From NCBI RefSeq assembly GCF_018131005.1, contig NZ_JAFCJK010000001.1, positions 1-64,000 of the forward strand: a stretch of DNA of 64,000 nucleotides, given 5' to 3'. This DNA comes from Bradyrhizobium lablabi. GTDB lineage: Bacteria; Pseudomonadota; Alphaproteobacteria; Rhizobiales; Xanthobacteraceae. A program made the translations under genes and the position numbers. Below, in pieces: positions 45,357-53,937 of this stretch; within the stretch, counting starts at the first letter, position 1; every line of letters starts with the position of its first letter. The notes beneath the pieces are model-generated. The model did not search any database and was not told the DNA's origin. It was given only the letters and a program-made list of their open reading frames with translations.

Positions 45357-46118
45357 TTACGAGCTCAGCGGCAAAAGTGCACCCCGCAGTAGCGAGCTTG
45401 AAATCCCCATGAGTCCCGTGAAGGGATCATCCAGCTCCAAAACCAGAAAGATCGCGCCGGCAAACGACAGCGCGCATACAAACAGCGAGATCGTGACAAC
45501 GATATTCGCCCGCGCAAAAAGGGTGGCGCTCACAAAGATCACGCTTAGCCAAAATACCATGATTACCAGAAAAGGCGTCGGAATTGATCTGCCGGCCTGC
45601 GTGAACAACTGCAATCGCATCTGCGCGCCTTCGGTAAAAGCCGCAATAGCGCGAGACTGCAGGGAACGTTGTGTATCGTTGTTCGGCGATAGCCGTTCGA
45701 GCTCGTTATAGAATGCCCACGCCTCCACGCTGGACTCGAAGACCGCGGGTTTCCCGGTCGGGTTCGCTTGTTCGCGCCAGATGCGATCAGCCATCGGTGG
45801 TATACTTTGCCGCAGGAGCTTTCGGAGAGTGGTCGCTTCCGGTCCGTATTGCGTAACCAGATCGTCCAGAAGAATGATCGTTGCGGTCATCTGCCGGACC
45901 TGGTTTGTTTTCTGGTCGAACGTGGTTTTTGCGGATGCGATCAACAGACCAAGCACGAGCGCGGTCAGTGTGCCAATGAGGCCCGTGGTCAGCTTTACGA
46001 CGTCCTTGGAGTCCGAGTGCAAGTGATGATCCGACAACAACGGCCGAACGGCCATGCCGGCCAGGGCGCCGCCAAAGATCAGCGCGAACACAAGCAACGA
46101 AATCAAGAGATTCTTCAT
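45357..46118 (-). CDS. DUF4239 (bestrophin-like) membrane protein
   Basis: A 253-residue membrane protein of the DUF4239 family. N-terminal helix ISLLVFALIFGGALAGMAVR, second helix LTTGLIGTLTALVLGLLIAS followed by the conserved AKTTFDQKTNQVRQMTATII, a soluble helical middle, and two C-terminal helices (FLVIMVFWLSVIFVSATLFA and ISLFVCALSFAGAIFLVLEL) ending with the family motif LDDPFTGLMGISSSLLRGAL. A bestrophin-like channel role has been suggested from architecture only. It is convergent with the YjbR-type gene, with 11 bases between stops. Confidence 0.87.
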   Translation of the reverse strand: MKNLLISLLVFALIFGGALAGMAVRPLLSDHHLHSDSKDVVKLTTGLIGTLTALVLGLLIASAKTTFDQKTNQVRQMTATIILLDDLVTQYGPEATTLRKLLRQSIPPMADRIWREQANPTGKPAVFESSVEAWAFYNELERLSPNNDTQRSLQSRAIAAFTEGAQMRLQLFTQAGRSIPTPFLVIMVFWLSVIFVSATLFARANIVVTISLFVCALSFAGAIFLVLELDDPFTGLMGISSSLLRGALLPLSS

Positions 46119-46655
46119 ATTTGCGAATGCTCCACCATCTCCGCTGATCGTAGCTCCGATTGTGCGGGCTTGTCTAAAGACTCGTTCTTGACGTCACGTT
46201 GAACGAGGACTTAACGGAGCGCGCATGTCGCCCATGTCGATATTGACACGCGCATGTCCAGTTAGGGGATAATCTCCGAAATGCGGTCGTGCAGCCGGCT
46301 GCCTGTACTGGTCAGCGGAGGCATTCGCCAACGCGAGGGCTCCGGGGTTGAGATGCTGCGGCGTGATTCTGGGGCAGACGCGAGGCCTTTGGCGGCCTTG
46401 CAAGAACAAGCACAATGATGATGACGGACGCGACGATGGCGCAAATGCCGTCGGCACCGATGGCCAGATGGCTAGCTTATCCGGCATCGTCCCGCGCGCC
46501 GCCGTCGGCTTGACTGGACTTCCGAAAGCGAACGTGCCCCGAAATCCTTCATCTGGAATTCGTACGGGGCCGCCATCGTCGGCGTATCGTACCGACGCGT
46601 TGGCTTGAATTCCGACCTCTCTCAAGTGCACCGGGCGTTGCGCGTGGGACGAGGC
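46119..46655. other. Intergenic region without a supportable gene
   Basis: About 540 bases. The minus frame 46194-46631 has no domain, signal or ribosome binding site. Another minus frame contains one strongly hydrophobic stretch (ICAIVASVIIIVLVLARPP, around 46390-46455) but lacks any start codon after its upstream stop, so it may be the remnant of a small membrane protein. No repeat or terminator is obvious. Confidence 0.45.
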
Positions 46656-47210
46656 CTACCGCACCACGCCGGAGGTAAACCCGGCCCTCCTGCGCGGTGG
46701 TTTGATCTCCTTCTTCAGGAAGCAATGCGCGTCGCGGCCGGCATAGCCAGGGCGGGCATAGGTCCAGGCGCGGCACTTGTTGTCGGCGATGCAGGCCGCC
46801 TTGCAGGCTTCATCGCCGTCGCTGCTCTTTAATTCAAAGTTCTTGTAATCGCCGCCAAAGCGGTCGATCGAGGTTTCGAACGCGCCATTGCGCGGTTCGA
46901 CCACGCCGGCGCCGCGCACGCCGGAGATGCAGCAAGGGTCCTGAACGCGCGGCGGCACGGTGCTCTTGAGCCAGCACACCGCGCCCGAGGTCACATCGGT
47001 CGGATAGCTGAAGGTCCAGGCGCGGCAGCGACGATCACGCTCGCACGCGAGCGCGCAATCGGCAGGGTCGCCGGAGTTCACGGGCGAGTTCTGATAGTCG
47101 CCGCCGGGACGGTCGAAATTGGTCTGCGCCAACGCCGGGCGCACCACGGCGACGGCCGCCAAAACGGCGAACGTCACCACACATGCCCCCAACAGGCGGC
47201 CTAATTCCAT
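46656..47210 (-). CDS. Exported protein with two PAN/Apple domains
   Basis: A 184-residue secreted or periplasmic protein. Signal peptide (LGRLLGACVVTFAVLAAVAV, cleavage near ALAQT), then two PAN repeats of about 65 residues. Repeat 1: FDRPGGDYQNSPVNSGDPAD, CERDRRCRAWTFSYP, CWLKSTVP. Repeat 2: IDRFGGDYKNFELKSSDGDE, CIADNKCRAWTYARP, CFLKKEIKPP. Both carry the cysteine pattern of PAN modules, which bind proteins or carbohydrates. I start at MELGRLL (47210), as the residues before it are not a signal peptide. The ligand is unknown. Confidence 0.87.
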   Translation of the reverse strand: MELGRLLGACVVTFAVLAAVAVVRPALAQTNFDRPGGDYQNSPVNSGDPADCALACERDRRCRAWTFSYPTDVTSGAVCWLKSTVPPRVQDPCCISGVRGAGVVEPRNGAFETSIDRFGGDYKNFELKSSDGDEACKAACIADNKCRAWTYARPGYAGRDAHCFLKKEIKPPRRRAGFTSGVVR

Positions 47211-47422
47211 GAGATTGCTTTCAAATTCGCGCAGCCCACCCTTCGCGGTCGGCCATTTGAACGCCATCAACCTGTACGGCAGATGAACGGCCCATGACCG
47301 CGGCCGGATCCGCGCGCCGGGGCGTCAAACGGCTGATCCCCGCCCCGCCGACGCGGCCGGAGTGCCTCCCCGGTGAGACGTTGTTATGGCGTATTCGAGC
47401 GCGGTGGATCCCGGTTCGCTTC

Positions 47423-47443
47423 GGTTCTGATTCAATCAGAACC
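47423..47443. repeat. Perfect 21-base palindrome
   Basis: Arms GGTTCTGATT (47423-47432) and AATCAGAACC (47434-47443) around a single C. A near copy is embedded at 33951-33979. It lies 10 bases past the gshA stop (minus strand). It could be a repeat-type terminator or the target of a dimeric protein. Confidence 0.55.
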
Positions 47444-47452
47444 AATAATTCT

Positions 47453-48823
47453 CTAGAACGCGTATTCCTGATAGGCCGGTTCCACCGAACCGTTCCAAGG
47501 GCCGTTGAACTTCTCCAGCATTTCCTCTGCCGGCGAGCGGCCGGCTTCGATGATCCGCTCCAGCGGATCGAGGTAGCGGCTCTCGTCGCGCCCGAGATGA
47601 TCGATGCGGCCGCGCCGCCGCAGCCCGGCATGCGACAGGATCAGACACTCCTTGGCGATCTCGAACAGGTATCGGTCCCTGATCCGCGCCTTGAAGCCGA
47701 AACGCGGCACGTCGTCGCGCAATGCCTGGCGCTCGGACGCGGTCCAGTGGCGCACGATATCCCAAGCGGCATCCAGGCTGTCATTGTCGTACAGCAGCCC
47801 GACCCAGAATGCCGGCAGCGCAGGCAGCCGACCCCATGGCACGCCGTCGGCGCCGCGCATTTCCAGGTAACGTTTCAGCCGCACCTCCGGGAAAATCGTC
47901 GAGAGGTGGTTGGCCCAGTCCGACAAGGTCGGGCGCTCGCCGGGCAGGCGCTCGTTGCGGCCCTCGAAGAAGGCGCGGAACGAGGAGCCGGCGACGTCGA
48001 TATAGTCGTCGCCGCGCTTGACGAAATACATCGGCACGTCGAGTGCGTAGTCGACATAGCGTTCAAAGCCCATGCCGTCCTCGAACGCGAATGGCATCAT
48101 GCCAGCGCGCGCATTGTCGGTATCGCGCCAGATCTCGGAGCGGAACGAAAGGAAGCCGTTCGGCTTGCCTTCGGTGAACGGCGAATTGGCGAACAGTGCG
48201 GTCGCGACCGGTTGCAGCGCGAGCGACACACGCAGCTTCCTGACCATATCGGCTTCGGAGGAGAAGTCGAGATTGGTTTGCACCGTGCAGGTCCGGTACA
48301 TCATGTCGAGACCATATTTGCCGACCTTCGGCATGTAGTCAGTCATGATCTTGTAGCGGCCCTTTGGCATGACCGGGATCTGCGCCCGCGACCAGGCTGG
48401 CGTCATGCCGAGGCCCAGGAAGCCGATGCCGAGCGGCGTCGCGATCTCGCGCACCTGGGCGAGATGCGCCATCAGCTCCGCCTGCGTCTGGTGCACATTA
48501 TCGAGCGGCGCGCCGGACAATTCGAACTGGCCACCCGGCTCGAGCGAGATCGCGCCGCCGCCGGTGACATCGTAGAGGCCGATGATGTTGCCGCGCTCCA
48601 TGATCGGCTCCCAGCCGAGCAGGAGCTTCATGCCGTCAAGCAGCGCACCGATGCCCTTGGCACCCGCGTAAGGCACCGGCTGATGGCCTTCGAGCGTGAA
48701 CGGCGTCTTCTCATGCTCCGTGCCGATCCGGAACTCGGCTTCGGGCTTTACGCCGGCTTCAAGCCACGAGACAAGTTCGTCGCGCGATTGCAGCGGCGTC
48801 ATATCGATCTGGTCACGCGCCAT
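47453..48823 (-). CDS. gshA: Glutamate-cysteine ligase
   Basis: First enzyme of glutathione synthesis (gamma-glutamylcysteine formation, ATP-dependent). The 456-residue product belongs to the alphaproteobacterial/plant-type GCS2 family, with marks such as FRIGTEHEKTPFTLEGHQPV, SLEPGGQFELSGAPLDNVHQ, GIGFLGLGMTPAWSRAQIPV and MYRTCTVQTNLDFSSEADMV; the last holds the conserved cysteine region that in plants is redox-sensitive. It starts at MARDQIDMTPLQ. It lies upstream of a MarR gene on the same strand and near a glutathione S-transferase, forming a glutathione-related neighbourhood. Confidence 0.96.
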   Translation of the reverse strand: MARDQIDMTPLQSRDELVSWLEAGVKPEAEFRIGTEHEKTPFTLEGHQPVPYAGAKGIGALLDGMKLLLGWEPIMERGNIIGLYDVTGGGAISLEPGGQFELSGAPLDNVHQTQAELMAHLAQVREIATPLGIGFLGLGMTPAWSRAQIPVMPKGRYKIMTDYMPKVGKYGLDMMYRTCTVQTNLDFSSEADMVRKLRVSLALQPVATALFANSPFTEGKPNGFLSFRSEIWRDTDNARAGMMPFAFEDGMGFERYVDYALDVPMYFVKRGDDYIDVAGSSFRAFFEGRNERLPGERPTLSDWANHLSTIFPEVRLKRYLEMRGADGVPWGRLPALPAFWVGLLYDNDSLDAAWDIVRHWTASERQALRDDVPRFGFKARIRDRYLFEIAKECLILSHAGLRRRGRIDHLGRDESRYLDPLERIIEAGRSPAEEMLEKFNGPWNGSVEPAYQEYAF

Positions 48824-48925
48824 ACGAAATCCAACTCAAGGGCGCTTCGATCGAATGCGCGTGGTGGCAGGAACATCCGCGCCCCCAAGGGGACCGCGGA
48901 CCGCGGTTAATGGGATCCAAGAATA

Positions 48926-49414
48926 TCATCGGGCGAGCACGCCGTCTCGCGCAGGGGCCGCCGTGACTTCATTGCAGGAACAACCCAGGCGGTCGAGCAG
49001 ACCGCAAAGTTTCGCCGCATCGGCATCCGACAATTTCGATCCGACATACTTCTCGATCGCGGCCGAATAGGCGCTCCACATTTTCTTCTGCAGTTCGCGT
49101 CCGGCCTCGGTTATCTCGACGAACTGGCCGCGCTTGTCGATCTTGCACTCGCGCCGGGCAGCGAGACCTTCGTCGACCAGCCGATCGATCAGCCGTGACG
49201 TGGAATATTGCGGGATCAGCATCTGCCGCTCGAGTTCGACCGGCCGCAGCTCGCCCGAGGGCGCGCGCGACAGTTCGAGCAGCGCGTCATACCACGCAAG
49301 GGGCGGAAAGCCAGCTTTCTTCAAATCGTGCTCGACGCAGTCCAGCACACGGCTTGGCACGCGCATCAGGCGGATCCAGGCTGCAGTTGCCTCGGTCGAC
49401 GGCTTGCGTTTCAT
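48926..49414 (-). CDS. MarR-family transcriptional regulator
   Basis: A 162-residue winged-helix repressor. Helical dimerisation ends flank the HTH: FPPLAWYDALLELSRAPSGE, then LRPVELERQMLIPQYSTSRL (recognition helix) and the wing EGLAARRECKIDKRGQFVEI. The C-terminus includes GLLDRLGCSC with two cysteines close together, a possible oxidant sensor. It is divergent from the glutathione S-transferase gene, and the 123-base gap holds two identical-architecture palindromes (49456-49495), its likely operators. The predicted regulon is itself and gst, with an inducer that is perhaps electrophilic. Confidence 0.93.
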   Translation of the reverse strand: MKRKPSTEATAAWIRLMRVPSRVLDCVEHDLKKAGFPPLAWYDALLELSRAPSGELRPVELERQMLIPQYSTSRLIDRLVDEGLAARRECKIDKRGQFVEITEAGRELQKKMWSAYSAAIEKYVGSKLSDADAAKLCGLLDRLGCSCNEVTAAPARDGVLAR

Positions 49415-49455
49415 GGTCTAGTCCATTGGTCCCGGAGAGGAGTGTAGCGCACTGA

Positions 49456-49495
49456 ATGCACCTGCATCAATCTTGACTATTTCATGCAGATGCAT
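49456..49495. promoter_or_regulatory. Two MarR operator candidates ATGCA-N2-TGCAT overlapping the gst promoter
   Basis: Perfect palindromes at 49456-49467 (ATGCA-CC-TGCAT) and 49484-49495 (ATGCA-GA-TGCAT), with starts 28 bases apart. TTGACT (49473-49478) lies between them as a possible -35 box of gst, with the second palindrome covering the spacer to a weak -10. The same organisation serves the divergent marR gene. Confidence 0.7.
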
Positions 49496-49537
49496 GTAAG
49501 CATTCCCGCTCCGGCCACCAATAACAAGGGAAGGAAA

Positions 49538-50158
49538 ATGCCGATGAAGCTTTACTACAGCCCCGGAGCCTGCTCCCTCTCCCCCCACATTGCGCTGCTC
49601 GAAGCCGGCCTCCCCTACGATCTGGTCAAGGTCGATTTGCGCGCCAAGAAGCTCGAGAACGGCGACGATTTCCTGAAGGTGAACCCGAAGGGCCAGGTGC
49701 CTGCGCTTGCGCTCGATTCGGGCGAACTCGTCACCGAAGGGCCGATCATCGTCCAGATGATCGCCGACAAGGTCGCGGACAAGAACCTTGCGCCGGCCCG
49801 CGATTCCAACGAGCGCTACAAGCTGCTCGAATGGCTGAACTACATCACGACCGAACTGCACAAGAATCTCGGACCGATGTTCTCGCCCGTTCTCGCCGAC
49901 GACGCCAAGGCCTTCTTCAAGGACCGCGTGATGGGCAAGTTCAAATATCTGGAGACCCAGCTCGGCGACCGCGATTACCTGATGGGCAAGCAGTTTTCGG
50001 TCGCCGACGGCTACCTCTTCACAATGCTGGTCTGGGCGACCGACCGGCTGAACTTCGATTTCTCCGGCCTGCCGAATCTGATGGCCTACAAGGCCCGTGT
50101 CGGCGCGCGCCCGAAGGTTCAGGAGGCACTGAAAAAGGAAGGCCTGCTGAAGGCGTGA
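49538..50158 (+). CDS. gst: Glutathione S-transferase (beta class)
   Basis: A 206-residue cytoplasmic GST. The thioredoxin-like N-terminal domain starts MPMKLYYSPGACSLSPHIAL, with the beta-class cysteine that makes a mixed disulfide with glutathione; the Pro and Ser-Asp region reads KGQVPALALDSGELVTEGP. The all-helical C-terminal domain includes LLEWLNYITTELHKNLGPMF and FSVADGYLFTMLVWA with the N-capping motif. GGGAAGGAAA precedes the ATG at 49538. It is probably induced when the MarR repressor is released. A terminator follows. Confidence 0.95.
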   Translation: MPMKLYYSPGACSLSPHIALLEAGLPYDLVKVDLRAKKLENGDDFLKVNPKGQVPALALDSGELVTEGPIIVQMIADKVADKNLAPARDSNERYKLLEWLNYITTELHKNLGPMFSPVLADDAKAFFKDRVMGKFKYLETQLGDRDYLMGKQFSVADGYLFTMLVWATDRLNFDFSGLPNLMAYKARVGARPKVQEALKKEGLLKA

Positions 50159-50181
50159 GGGTTCGGCCTCAGAGATAGCGA

Positions 50182-50214
50182 AAGGGCCGGATCGCCGATC
50201 CGGCCCTTATCTGT
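50182..50214 (+). terminator. Terminator after gst
   Basis: Perfect 12-bp stem AAGGGCCGGATC (50182-50193), loop GCC, GATCCGGCCCTT (50197-50208), then ATCTGT. AGATA and TATCT extend the pairing outside with interruptions. The minus-strand fadJ-like gene ends at 50286, so the hairpin serves convergent genes. Confidence 0.8.
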
Positions 50215-50285
50215 TTGCGACAAGATGCTGCCCACTCCCCGCTGCCGACCCTGCGAAAGCAGGTTTTGGCCGGCGCGTCTGCGCC

Positions 50286-52511
50286 TTACTCTGCGGCCTG
50301 CGCCACTGGCTTCTTCGGCGGGAAGCGGCCGTAGAAGGTCTCGCCCTTGGCGGCCATCTCCTCGAGCAGCTTCGGCGGCGTGAAGCGGGAGCCGTACTTC
50401 TTCTCGAACTTCTGACAGAGCTCAACGAACTTCTTCGTGCCCATGAAGTCGATATAGGACAGCGTGCCGCCGGTGAACGGCGCGAAGCCGAAGCCGAGGA
50501 TCGAGCCGACATCCGCCTCGCGCACATCAGTGATGACGTGGTCCTCGACGGTGCGTGCGGCCTCCACCGCCTGCACCACCAGGAAACGCTGCTTCAGCTC
50601 CTCGACGCTGAGCGTGTCAGGGTCGAGTTGCCTGGGCTGCAGGCCGGCAAGACCCGGCCACAGGCTCTTCTGGCCCTTGCCCTTCTCGGGATAGTCGTAG
50701 AAGCCCTTTGAGTTCTTGCGGCCGAAGCGACCCTGCTTCTCGACCATCTCGATCATCAGCTTCTTGTGACCCTGATTGACTGCATTGGGGCCGAGATCGG
50801 CTTCCGTAGCCTTCATGATCTTCAAGCCGAGATCGAGCGCGACCTCATCCGACAGCGACAGCGGGCCGACCGGCATGCCCGCCATCCTGGCGGTGTTCTC
50901 GATCATCGCCGGCGGCACGCCCTCGAGCAGCATCTCGTTTCCTTCCGCGATGTAGCGCATCACGCAGCGGTTGGCGAAGAAGCCGCGGGAGTCGTTCACC
51001 ACGATCGGGGTCTTGCCGATCGCGCGCACATAGTCGAGCGCGGCGGCGAGCGCCGCGTCGCCGGTGTTCTTGCCCATGATGATCTCGACCAGCATCATCT
51101 TCTCGACCGGCGAGAAGAAGTGGATGCCGATGAACCTGCCCTGGTCCTTGAACTCTTCGGCAAGCGAGTTGATCGGCAGCGTCGAGGTGTTGGAGGCGAA
51201 GATCGCGTCCGTCTTCAACAGCGGCTGCGCCTTGGCATAAGTGTCCGCCTTGACCTTGCGGTCCTCGAACACGGCCTCGATGACGAGGTCGCAATCAGAG
51301 ATCGCGCTGTAGTCCGATGTCGCCGAGATGCGCGCCAGGATGGCCTCGCCCTCCTCCGGCTTGGCGCGGCCCTTGGCGATCAGGCCATCGATCACTGACT
51401 TCGCATGCGCCTTGCCCTTGTCGGCGCTCTCCTGATCGCGATCGACCAGCACCACGTCGATCCCGGCCTTGGCCGAGACGTAGCCGACGCTCGCGCCCAT
51501 GAAGCCGGCGCCGATCACCGCGAGCTTCTTGACTTTGGTCGGCGGCACATTGGCCGGGCGCCGCGCGCCCTTGTTCAGTTCCTGCATCGACAGGAACAGC
51601 GAGCGGATCATCGCCGCCGCTTCCTTGGAGCGCAGGATCTGTGTGAAGTAGCGCGACTCCACCCGTAGCGCGGCGTCGATCGGCAATTGCAGGCCTTCAT
51701 AGACGCAGCTCATGATCGCGCGGGCGGCCGGATAATTGTCGTAGGTCTCGCGGCGATAGATCGCGTTGCCAGCCGGGAACATCTGCATGCCCATCTTGGA
51801 GAAGACGGGGCCGCCGGGCAGCCTGAAGCCCTTCTCGTCCCACGGAGCGACCGGCTTGCCGCCGCCCTTGATCCAGTCCTTCGCGGCCTTGATCAGGTCT
51901 GCGGCCGGCACGATGGCGTGGATCAAATTGAGCGACTTGGCCCTGGCGAGATTGACCGCCTCGCCCTTGAGCAGCATCTGCATCGCATCCTGCGGCGGCA
52001 CGATTCGCGGCACGCGCTGGGTACCGCCGGCGCCCGGGAACAGCCCGACCTTGATCTCGGGCAGGCCGAGCCTGGTCTTCGGATTCTCGGCTGCGACACG
52101 ATAATGGCACGACAGCGTGACCTCGAAACCGCCGCCGAGCGCGAGCCCGTTGATCGCGGCGACCCACGGCTTGCCCGAGGTTTCGATCGAGCGGAACACC
52201 TGCGAGAAGCGGCGGCTCTGCTCGAACAGCACCTGGTTGGCGGCTTCCTCGCCCTTTTCCTTGAGCAGTTGCGCATAGGTGCGGCTCATGCCCTCGAGCA
52301 TCGAGAGATCGGCGCCGGCGCAGAACGCCTCCTTGCTGGAGGTGATGACGACGCCCTTGACCGCGGCATCGGCCGTGGTCTGCTTCACGATCTCCTCGAG
52401 CTCTCGGATCGAGGTCTCGTCGAGCACGTTCATCGAACGACCCGGGATGTCCCAGGTGACGAGCGCGATGCCGTCGGCGTCGGTTTCGAACTTGAAATTC
52501 TTGAAAGCCAT
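50286..52511 (-). CDS. fadJ: Fatty-acid oxidation multifunctional protein (enoyl-CoA hydratase / 3-hydroxyacyl-CoA dehydrogenase)
   Basis: A 741-residue beta-oxidation enzyme. Crotonase domain (about 1-190): GVVITSSKEAFCAGADLSML, and KPWVAAINGLALGGGFEVTL with the oxyanion hole; a glutamate pair follows near LGLPEIKVGLFPGAGG. NAD-binding dehydrogenase domain (about 325-505): VIGAGFMGASVGYVSAKAGI, with the catalytic His in FIGIHFFSPVEKM. Two C-terminal dehydrogenase domains follow (VNDSRGFFANRCVMRYIAEG). It hydrates enoyl-CoA and oxidises the product with NAD. It works with the thiolase upstream. Symbol by analogy; fadB is also used. Confidence 0.95.
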   Translation of the reverse strand: MAFKNFKFETDADGIALVTWDIPGRSMNVLDETSIRELEEIVKQTTADAAVKGVVITSSKEAFCAGADLSMLEGMSRTYAQLLKEKGEEAANQVLFEQSRRFSQVFRSIETSGKPWVAAINGLALGGGFEVTLSCHYRVAAENPKTRLGLPEIKVGLFPGAGGTQRVPRIVPPQDAMQMLLKGEAVNLARAKSLNLIHAIVPAADLIKAAKDWIKGGGKPVAPWDEKGFRLPGGPVFSKMGMQMFPAGNAIYRRETYDNYPAARAIMSCVYEGLQLPIDAALRVESRYFTQILRSKEAAAMIRSLFLSMQELNKGARRPANVPPTKVKKLAVIGAGFMGASVGYVSAKAGIDVVLVDRDQESADKGKAHAKSVIDGLIAKGRAKPEEGEAILARISATSDYSAISDCDLVIEAVFEDRKVKADTYAKAQPLLKTDAIFASNTSTLPINSLAEEFKDQGRFIGIHFFSPVEKMMLVEIIMGKNTGDAALAAALDYVRAIGKTPIVVNDSRGFFANRCVMRYIAEGNEMLLEGVPPAMIENTARMAGMPVGPLSLSDEVALDLGLKIMKATEADLGPNAVNQGHKKLMIEMVEKQGRFGRKNSKGFYDYPEKGKGQKSLWPGLAGLQPRQLDPDTLSVEELKQRFLVVQAVEAARTVEDHVITDVREADVGSILGFGFAPFTGGTLSYIDFMGTKKFVELCQKFEKKYGSRFTPPKLLEEMAAKGETFYGRFPPKKPVAQAAE

Positions 52512-52567
52512 GTGGTGCTCCCTCGGTGCCAGCAGCCGATCTCAGGCGCGGCGGTTGACTGTGATCT

Positions 52568-52651
52568 CGTAGGGTGGGTTAGCGAAGCGTAACCCACCAA
52601 CCTCTTTCGCCGTGGCGCGGTGGGTTACGCCTTCGGCTAACCCACCCTACG
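52568..52651. repeat. Long palindromic repeat inside the beta-oxidation operon
   Basis: Outer arms CGTAGGGTGGGTTAGC (52568-52583) and its exact complement (52636-52651); the pairing continues inward imperfectly, giving a hairpin of about 30 bp. Each arm is itself an imperfect palindrome (GGGTTAGCGAAGCGTAACCC type). It fills the gap between the thiolase stop (52656) and the fadJ start (52511), and belongs to the same family as 14020-14072. Confidence 0.75.
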
Positions 52652-52655
52652 GCCG

Positions 52656-53864
52656 TTACACGCGCTCGATGATGGTGGCGGTGCCCATGCCCCCGCCGAT
52701 GCACAGCGTCACCAGCGCCGTCTCCTTGTTGGTGCGCTCGAGCTCGTCGAGCACGGTGCCGAGGATCATCGCGCCGGTGGCGCCTAGCGGATGGCCGAGC
52801 GCAATTGCGCCGCCGTTCACGTTGATCTTGGCATTGTCGATGTCAAAGGCCTGGATGTAGCGCAGCACGACTGAGGCGAAGGCCTCGTTGAGCTCGAACA
52901 GGTCGATGTCCGATTTTTTCATGCCGGAGCGCTCGAACAGCTTCTCGGTGACGTCGACCGGGCCGGTCAGCATCATCGCGGGCTCCGAACCGATGTTGGC
53001 AAACGCCCGGATTTTTGCGCGCGGCTTCATGCCATGCCTGGCGCCGGCCTCCTTGCTGCCGAGCAGCACCGCGCCGGCGCCATCGACGATTCCGGAGGAG
53101 TTGCCGGCGTGGTGGACGTAATTGACCTTCTCAATCTCCGGATGCGACTGCACCGCGACCGCGTCGAAACCCGCCATGGCCGCCATTGCGGCGAAGGACG
53201 GCTGCAATTGCGCCAGCGACTGCATCGTCGTGGAGGGGCGCATATGCTCATCCTTGGCGAGGATGGTAAGGCCGTTGATGTCCTTCACCGGCACCACCGA
53301 CTTGTTGAAGCGGCCTTCGTCCCAGGCCTTGCCGGCGCGCTGCTGGCTCTGCACGGCATAGGCGTCGACGTCGTCGCGCGAGAAGCCGTATTTGGTCGCG
53401 ATCAGATCGGCCGAGACACCCTGCGGCATGAAATAGGACGGCACCGCCATCGACGGGTCCATCGGCCAGGCGCCGCCGGAGGCGCCGATGCCGACTCGGC
53501 TCATCGATTCCGCGCCGCCGCCGATCACGAGCTCGTGCTGGCCGCTCATGATCTGAGCGGCAGCGAAATTTACGGCATCGAGCCCGGAGGCGCAGAAGCG
53601 GCTGATCTGCACACCCGGCACCTTCTCGCCGAGACCGGCTTTCAGCGCGGCGAAGCGCGCGATGTCGGAACCGGCCTCGCCGACCGGATCGACCACGCCG
53701 AGGATGACGTCGTCGACGGTGTCTTCGCCGAGATTGTTGCGCTCCTTCAGCGCCTTCAGCGGCACGGTGGCGAGCGCCAGCGCGGTGACCTCGTGGAGCG
53801 CGCCATCAGGCTTGCCGCGGCCGCGCGGGGTGCGAACGTGATCGTAGATATATGCCTCAGGCAT
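52656..53864 (-). CDS. fadA: Acetyl-CoA C-acyltransferase (3-ketoacyl-CoA thiolase)
   Basis: A 402-residue thiolase that releases acetyl-CoA in the last step of each beta-oxidation round. The nucleophilic Cys is in [20 protein letters not shown], the catalytic His in [20 protein letters not shown], and the second Cys in [17 protein letters not shown]. It begins [20 protein letters not shown], behind AAGGAGG. It lies between the acyl-CoA dehydrogenase (74 bases upstream) and the hydratase/dehydrogenase (separated by a long palindrome), all on one strand. Confidence 0.96.
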   Translation of the reverse strand: MPEAYIYDHVRTPRGRGKPDGALHEVTALALATVPLKALKERNNLGEDTVDDVILGVVDPVGEAGSDIARFAALKAGLGEKVPGVQISRFCASGLDAVNFAAAQIMSGQHELVIGGGAESMSRVGIGASGGAWPMDPSMAVPSYFMPQGVSADLIATKYGFSRDDVDAYAVQSQQRAGKAWDEGRFNKSVVPVKDINGLTILAKDEHMRPSTTMQSLAQLQPSFAAMAAMAGFDAVAVQSHPEIEKVNYVHHAGNSSGIVDGAGAVLLGSKEAGARHGMKPRAKIRAFANIGSEPAMMLTGPVDVTEKLFERSGMKKSDIDLFELNEAFASVVLRYIQAFDIDNAKINVNGGAIALGHPLGATGAMILGTVLDELERTNKETALVTLCIGGGMGTATIIERV

Positions 53865-53937
53865 GACGCCCTCCTTGATATGAGGATCATAATATATAGC
53901 CGAACGGAGCGCCGCCGCAGGGGTCCGTCGACAATTT

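Noticed and set aside
46194..46631. 145-residue minus-strand frame
   Set aside because: No domain, signal peptide or ribosome binding site, and composition similar to intergenic sequence.
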